The translations under genes were made by a program, and so were the position numbers. From Rickettsiales bacterium (GTDB lineage Bacteria; Pseudomonadota; Alphaproteobacteria; Rickettsiales; UBA1997): a DNA stretch of 9,564 nucleotides. Positions 7,869 through 9,564 of this stretch are shown here, piece after piece. Position 1 is the first letter of the stretch. Every line of letters starts with the position of its first letter. Where the stretch lies: NCBI GenBank assembly GCA_947455365.1, contig CANGNU010000026.1:1-9564 (forward strand), in the 5' to 3' direction. Below the pieces are notes generated by a model, which did no database searches, was not told the DNA's origin, and saw only the letters and a list, made by a program, of their open reading frames with translations.

Positions 7869-9050
7869 ATGTCAAATCAACAATTTGCTAAAGAGGTTTC
7901 CGATATTATGCAACAAGACCGCTCTGCTACACTAAAAAGCTTGCTAGCAATTTGCAAAACCCTTAATTTAACCTCTGACGGATCTTTTGTTGTTGGCAAT
8001 TTTGGCGATATAAGCGAAGTAAATGAAAAGCTTCAAACAATAAATGGAATAAAAGAAAATCTTACTGAGTTTTTTTTAGAATTGCCCCAAAAAGATCGAG
8101 ACTCATTTTCTAATTATTTTGGATTAGGGCAAATTGAAGATAATTTAATTTCCAGCATTTTACCAGAAACAAAGGACAATATTTTACAAGATCGCGAGAA
8201 ATCTCAAGGCTTAAAAAGCTTTTTAAAGCTGCTTTACGAAATTAATAAATCGATAGATGAAGTGCAGAAAAATGCTGGCACAACATTTACAACTCAACAG
8301 CCACCAACAAACTTAATGTCTCAAGAAGAAAGAGATATTCAAATGGCATTGGCACTCTCACTAGAGTTTTCAATGCCCAATGACAAACCAATTGCAAAAC
8401 CCGAACAGGTCGCCGCAATAATTCCACAAACATTAACAGTACCTGCAGTAAAAGATAATCCTCTTGAAGACAAGGCTGGAATAGCCAAGGTTAATCAAAA
8501 GCTTGGTGCAATTTGTAAAAAAAATGGAGAAAATCTTGATTTTATAGAAGTTGAAGATGCCTTATCTAACGGCGGAGAAACATTGTGGAAAAAAATTAAT
8601 GAGAAACTTTTGCATAATGAAAAATGCCACCATTTAATTATTCCAGTTCTAAATGACGGAGCTTATTATGGCGCCGCCCGTAACGATGGAGTAGCTTATT
8701 ATAGCGCAATTCATATTGAAAAAAAGGCAAATTCAGCAAGATCTGCAAAATCTCCTGAAGAAGAGATTTTTTCCATATCTTATCTTGATGCGGCAGAAAA
8801 AGCGCCCTTAGAAAGCAATAAATTAGTAAATTCAGTAATTCAAAATTTATTTAAATCTTCAGTTGAAAATTTTAACGAATTGCAATCTTCAAACAAACAA
8901 GCTGCATTTACCAACAGCATTGCAACACTAGAAATGTTTGCCAACAAAATAAGCGAGAAGGCAGCTAGAGTAAGCGGCAAAGTTCAAAATCCATCTGCCG
9001 ACCAAGTTGCAATGGAAGCCGACAAAACACAAAAAATGGGCAAATTTTAG
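7869..9050 (+). CDS. Putative effector with ubiquitin-interacting motif and degenerate CE-clan protease-like domain
   Basis: I do not recognise this 393-residue protein as a named family. It has no signal peptide or membrane segment, so it is cytoplasmic or exported by a signal-independent route. Residues 1-135 look largely helical and resemble nothing I can name. A linker (136-150, rich in Thr, Pro and Gln) leads to a near-perfect ubiquitin-interacting motif at 153-166 (EERDIQMALALSLE). A second Pro-rich linker runs to about 200. Residues 205-361 resemble the Ulp1/C48 protease layout: LIIPV at 256-260, two YY segments at 266-267 and 277-278 where HW would be expected, a strand ending IHIEKK (281-286), FSISYLDA at 301-308, and KQAAFTNSIATLEMF at 343-357 where the Q..x.NCG Cys motif would be. 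If so, D307 remains but His and Cys are lost, giving a pseudo-enzyme. The UIM is seen directly; the protease relation is inference by eye. The ATG at 7869 is the first in frame and lacks a Shine-Dalgarno site. The gene converges on putA with a 20-base gap. Confidence 0.8.
   Translation: MSNQQFAKEVSDIMQQDRSATLKSLLAICKTLNLTSDGSFVVGNFGDISEVNEKLQTINGIKENLTEFFLELPQKDRDSFSNYFGLGQIEDNLISSILPETKDNILQDREKSQGLKSFLKLLYEINKSIDEVQKNAGTTFTTQQPPTNLMSQEERDIQMALALSLEFSMPNDKPIAKPEQVAAIIPQTLTVPAVKDNPLEDKAGIAKVNQKLGAICKKNGENLDFIEVEDALSNGGETLWKKINEKLLHNEKCHHLIIPVLNDGAYYGAARNDGVAYYSAIHIEKKANSARSAKSPEEEIFSISYLDAAEKAPLESNKLVNSVIQNLFKSSVENFNELQSSNKQAAFTNSIATLEMFANKISEKAARVSGKVQNPSADQVAMEADKTQKMGKF
8319..8372 (+). other. 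Ubiquitin-interacting motif (UIM) coding segment, residues 151-168
   Basis: The encoded helix is SQEERDIQMALALSLEFS. It fits the UIM consensus: an acidic cluster (E153, E154, D156), a hydrophobic residue (I157), then the invariant Ala (A160) and Ser (S164) four residues apart, and an acidic residue after (E166). In known UIMs (Rpn10/S5a, Vps27/Hrs, ataxin-3) this single helix binds the Ile44 patch of ubiquitin through the Ala face. The position three after Ser, often acidic, is Phe here. Proline- and Gln-rich linkers on both sides suit an exposed single helix. Short motifs can arise by chance, so binding is not proven. Confidence 0.65.
8652..8708 (+). repeat. Imperfect direct repeat inside the UIM gene (NDGAYYGA / NDGVAYYSA)
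   Basis: Residues 262-269 (8652-8675) and 272-280 (8682-8708) are near copies separated by two residues; the second has one extra Val codon. The DNA also repeats: GCTTATTAT at 8661-8669 and 8694-8702, each followed by RGCGC. Third-position changes (AAT/AAC, GAC/GAT) show the duplication is not recent. It lies where the catalytic His-Trp segment would fall if the C-terminal part is CE-clan-like. Confidence 0.5.
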
Positions 9051-9076
9051 CGTAACTTTTATTAAGATTATTACGC
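9050..9076. terminator. Weak inverted repeat between convergent genes
   Basis: GCGTAA at 9050-9055 and TTACGC at 9071-9076 are exact reverse complements separated by 15 AT-rich bases. They cover the region where the plus-strand UIM gene and minus-strand putA end, overlapping the last base of one and the stop of the other. A shared terminator hairpin is possible. The stem is short, the loop long, and neither strand has a clear downstream T run, so this is a weak candidate. Confidence 0.2.
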
Positions 9077-9564
9077 AATATAACCAAAACGATGGTAATT
9101 TTTGCTAATCGATTGCTCTTGCGTATAATGCAGCAACTCTACTCTGCCTAGGTAAATTACACTATCAGCAATTACCGCCGTACCTTTCACTGCTAAAGCT
9201 TTTTTAATTGCGTCAGAATTTTTTTGCGAAACAAGGCGAATTCTTTTTTCATCTTTTGCGCGTAAAATAAAATTATCATCACCTTCGATAAAATATTTTA
9301 CATCTTGCAAAATTGCTGACGAAATTTGGTTAAGTTTTGTGATAATATTTTCATCATCAACACTTAAATAAACTTGCTTAGCGCAAATTTTTGCCGCCAT
9401 TATTGCAAGGGCTATATCCTTGATATCAGAGCTTTCATCGCCCCTCACTAATAGATTTTTTAGCTTAATAAAGCGCGTGATATTTGATTGACCGGGAATT
9501 TTTTGATAGTCAATTTCTTGCGCAAAATAATTTCTATGTGCCGCAAGATAATTTTGCAGAACAC
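9071..9564 (-). CDS. putA: Proline dehydrogenase / P5C dehydrogenase PutA, C-terminal end (5' part outside window)
   Basis: The open frame runs from the stop at 9071-9073 to the window edge without interruption, giving 163 residues of the C-terminus. A GTG at 9448 could be read as a start, but the 38 codons above it stay open and continue the family pattern, so it is internal. The segment reads like the end of bifunctional PutA, which oxidises proline to glutamate (FAD-dependent proline dehydrogenase, then NAD-dependent P5C dehydrogenase). PGQSN near 9485-9496 is followed by RFIKLKNLLVR, matching the usual RYxPLxxLxxR. The last residues, GRVELLHYTQEQSISKNYHR, are the characteristic closing motif of PutA, followed by FGYIA where the family usually has YGN. 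The protein is probably more than 1000 residues, with all catalytic parts outside the window. It converges on the UIM gene. The alternative, a monofunctional P5C dehydrogenase, is less likely because this tail is typical of PutA. Confidence 0.85.
   Translation of the reverse strand, partial: VLQNYLAAHRNYFAQEIDYQKIPGQSNITRFIKLKNLLVRGDESSDIKDIALAIMAAKICAKQVYLSVDDENIITKLNQISSAILQDVKYFIEGDDNFILRAKDEKRIRLVSQKNSDAIKKALAVKGTAVIADSVIYLGRVELLHYTQEQSISKNYHRFGYIA

Noticed and set aside
7869..8270. A coiled-coil or known effector domain in the first 135 residues of the UIM protein
   Set aside because: The segment looks helical but has no steady heptad pattern, ankyrin or TPR repeats, or OTU motif that I can identify.
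8619..8714. An active His-Cys protease in the UIM protein using H254, H255 or H282
   Set aside because: No Cys follows residue 253 where the CE-clan nucleophile should be, and the His residues are not followed by Trp or placed as in the family, so activity is not supported.
9071..9448. A 125-residue stand-alone gene starting at the GTG at 9448
   Set aside because: The frame stays open for 38 more codons to the window edge, and those codons continue the PutA C-terminal pattern, so the GTG is internal.
1..9564. tRNA, rRNA, CRISPR array, insertion sequence, integrase or attachment-site signals
   Set aside because: No clover-leaf segments, regularly spaced repeats, transposase motifs or long terminal inverted repeats were seen on either strand.

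Overview
The window is AT-rich, gene-dense bacterial DNA from a Gram-negative organism: it encodes a tripartite efflux pump, outer-membrane-type lipoproteins and the C-terminal end of a PutA-type proline catabolic enzyme. A eukaryotic-type ubiquitin-interacting motif in one predicted protein, together with the base composition, makes a host-associated or intracellular proteobacterium plausible (an alphaproteobacterial symbiont of the Rickettsiales or Holosporales kind would fit). That placement is inference; there is no rRNA or other marker gene here. Almost no start codon is preceded by a recognisable Shine-Dalgarno sequence.

Layout. From about 7745 down to position 1, six genes lie head to tail on the minus strand. 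First comes an RND multidrug efflux operon in the classical order: membrane fusion protein (6672-7745), AcrB-type permease (3555-6668) and OprM/NodT-type outer membrane channel (2140-3528). After a 61-base gap comes a second tight group: a DUF3833-type lipoprotein (1551-2078), an Old Yellow Enzyme of the NemA type (452-1546) and a short-chain dehydrogenase cut off by the window edge (1-448). The gaps inside this second group are 4 and 3 bases, so the three are almost certainly co-transcribed.

A 123-base divergent intergenic region (7746-7868) separates the pump from a plus-strand gene (7869-9050). This gene encodes a 393-residue cytoplasmic-type protein with no recognisable housekeeping role. 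It carries a near-perfect ubiquitin-interacting motif in its middle. Its C-terminal third resembles, by eye, a CE-clan (C48, Ulp1-like) cysteine protease domain whose catalytic His and Cys appear replaced. This is the most interesting object in the window: a candidate ubiquitin-binding pseudo-protease effector. Convergent to it, on the minus strand at 9071-9564, is the C-terminal end of PutA, which continues beyond the right edge.

How the genes work together. The pump genes would form one envelope-spanning exporter. The OYE and SDR genes could reduce electrophilic or carbonyl compounds, and the lipoprotein's role is unknown. The UIM protein shows no functional link to the pump beyond sharing the divergent control region. 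No stretch above 300 bases lacks a gene, and I saw no tRNA, rRNA, CRISPR array, insertion sequence or phage gene.
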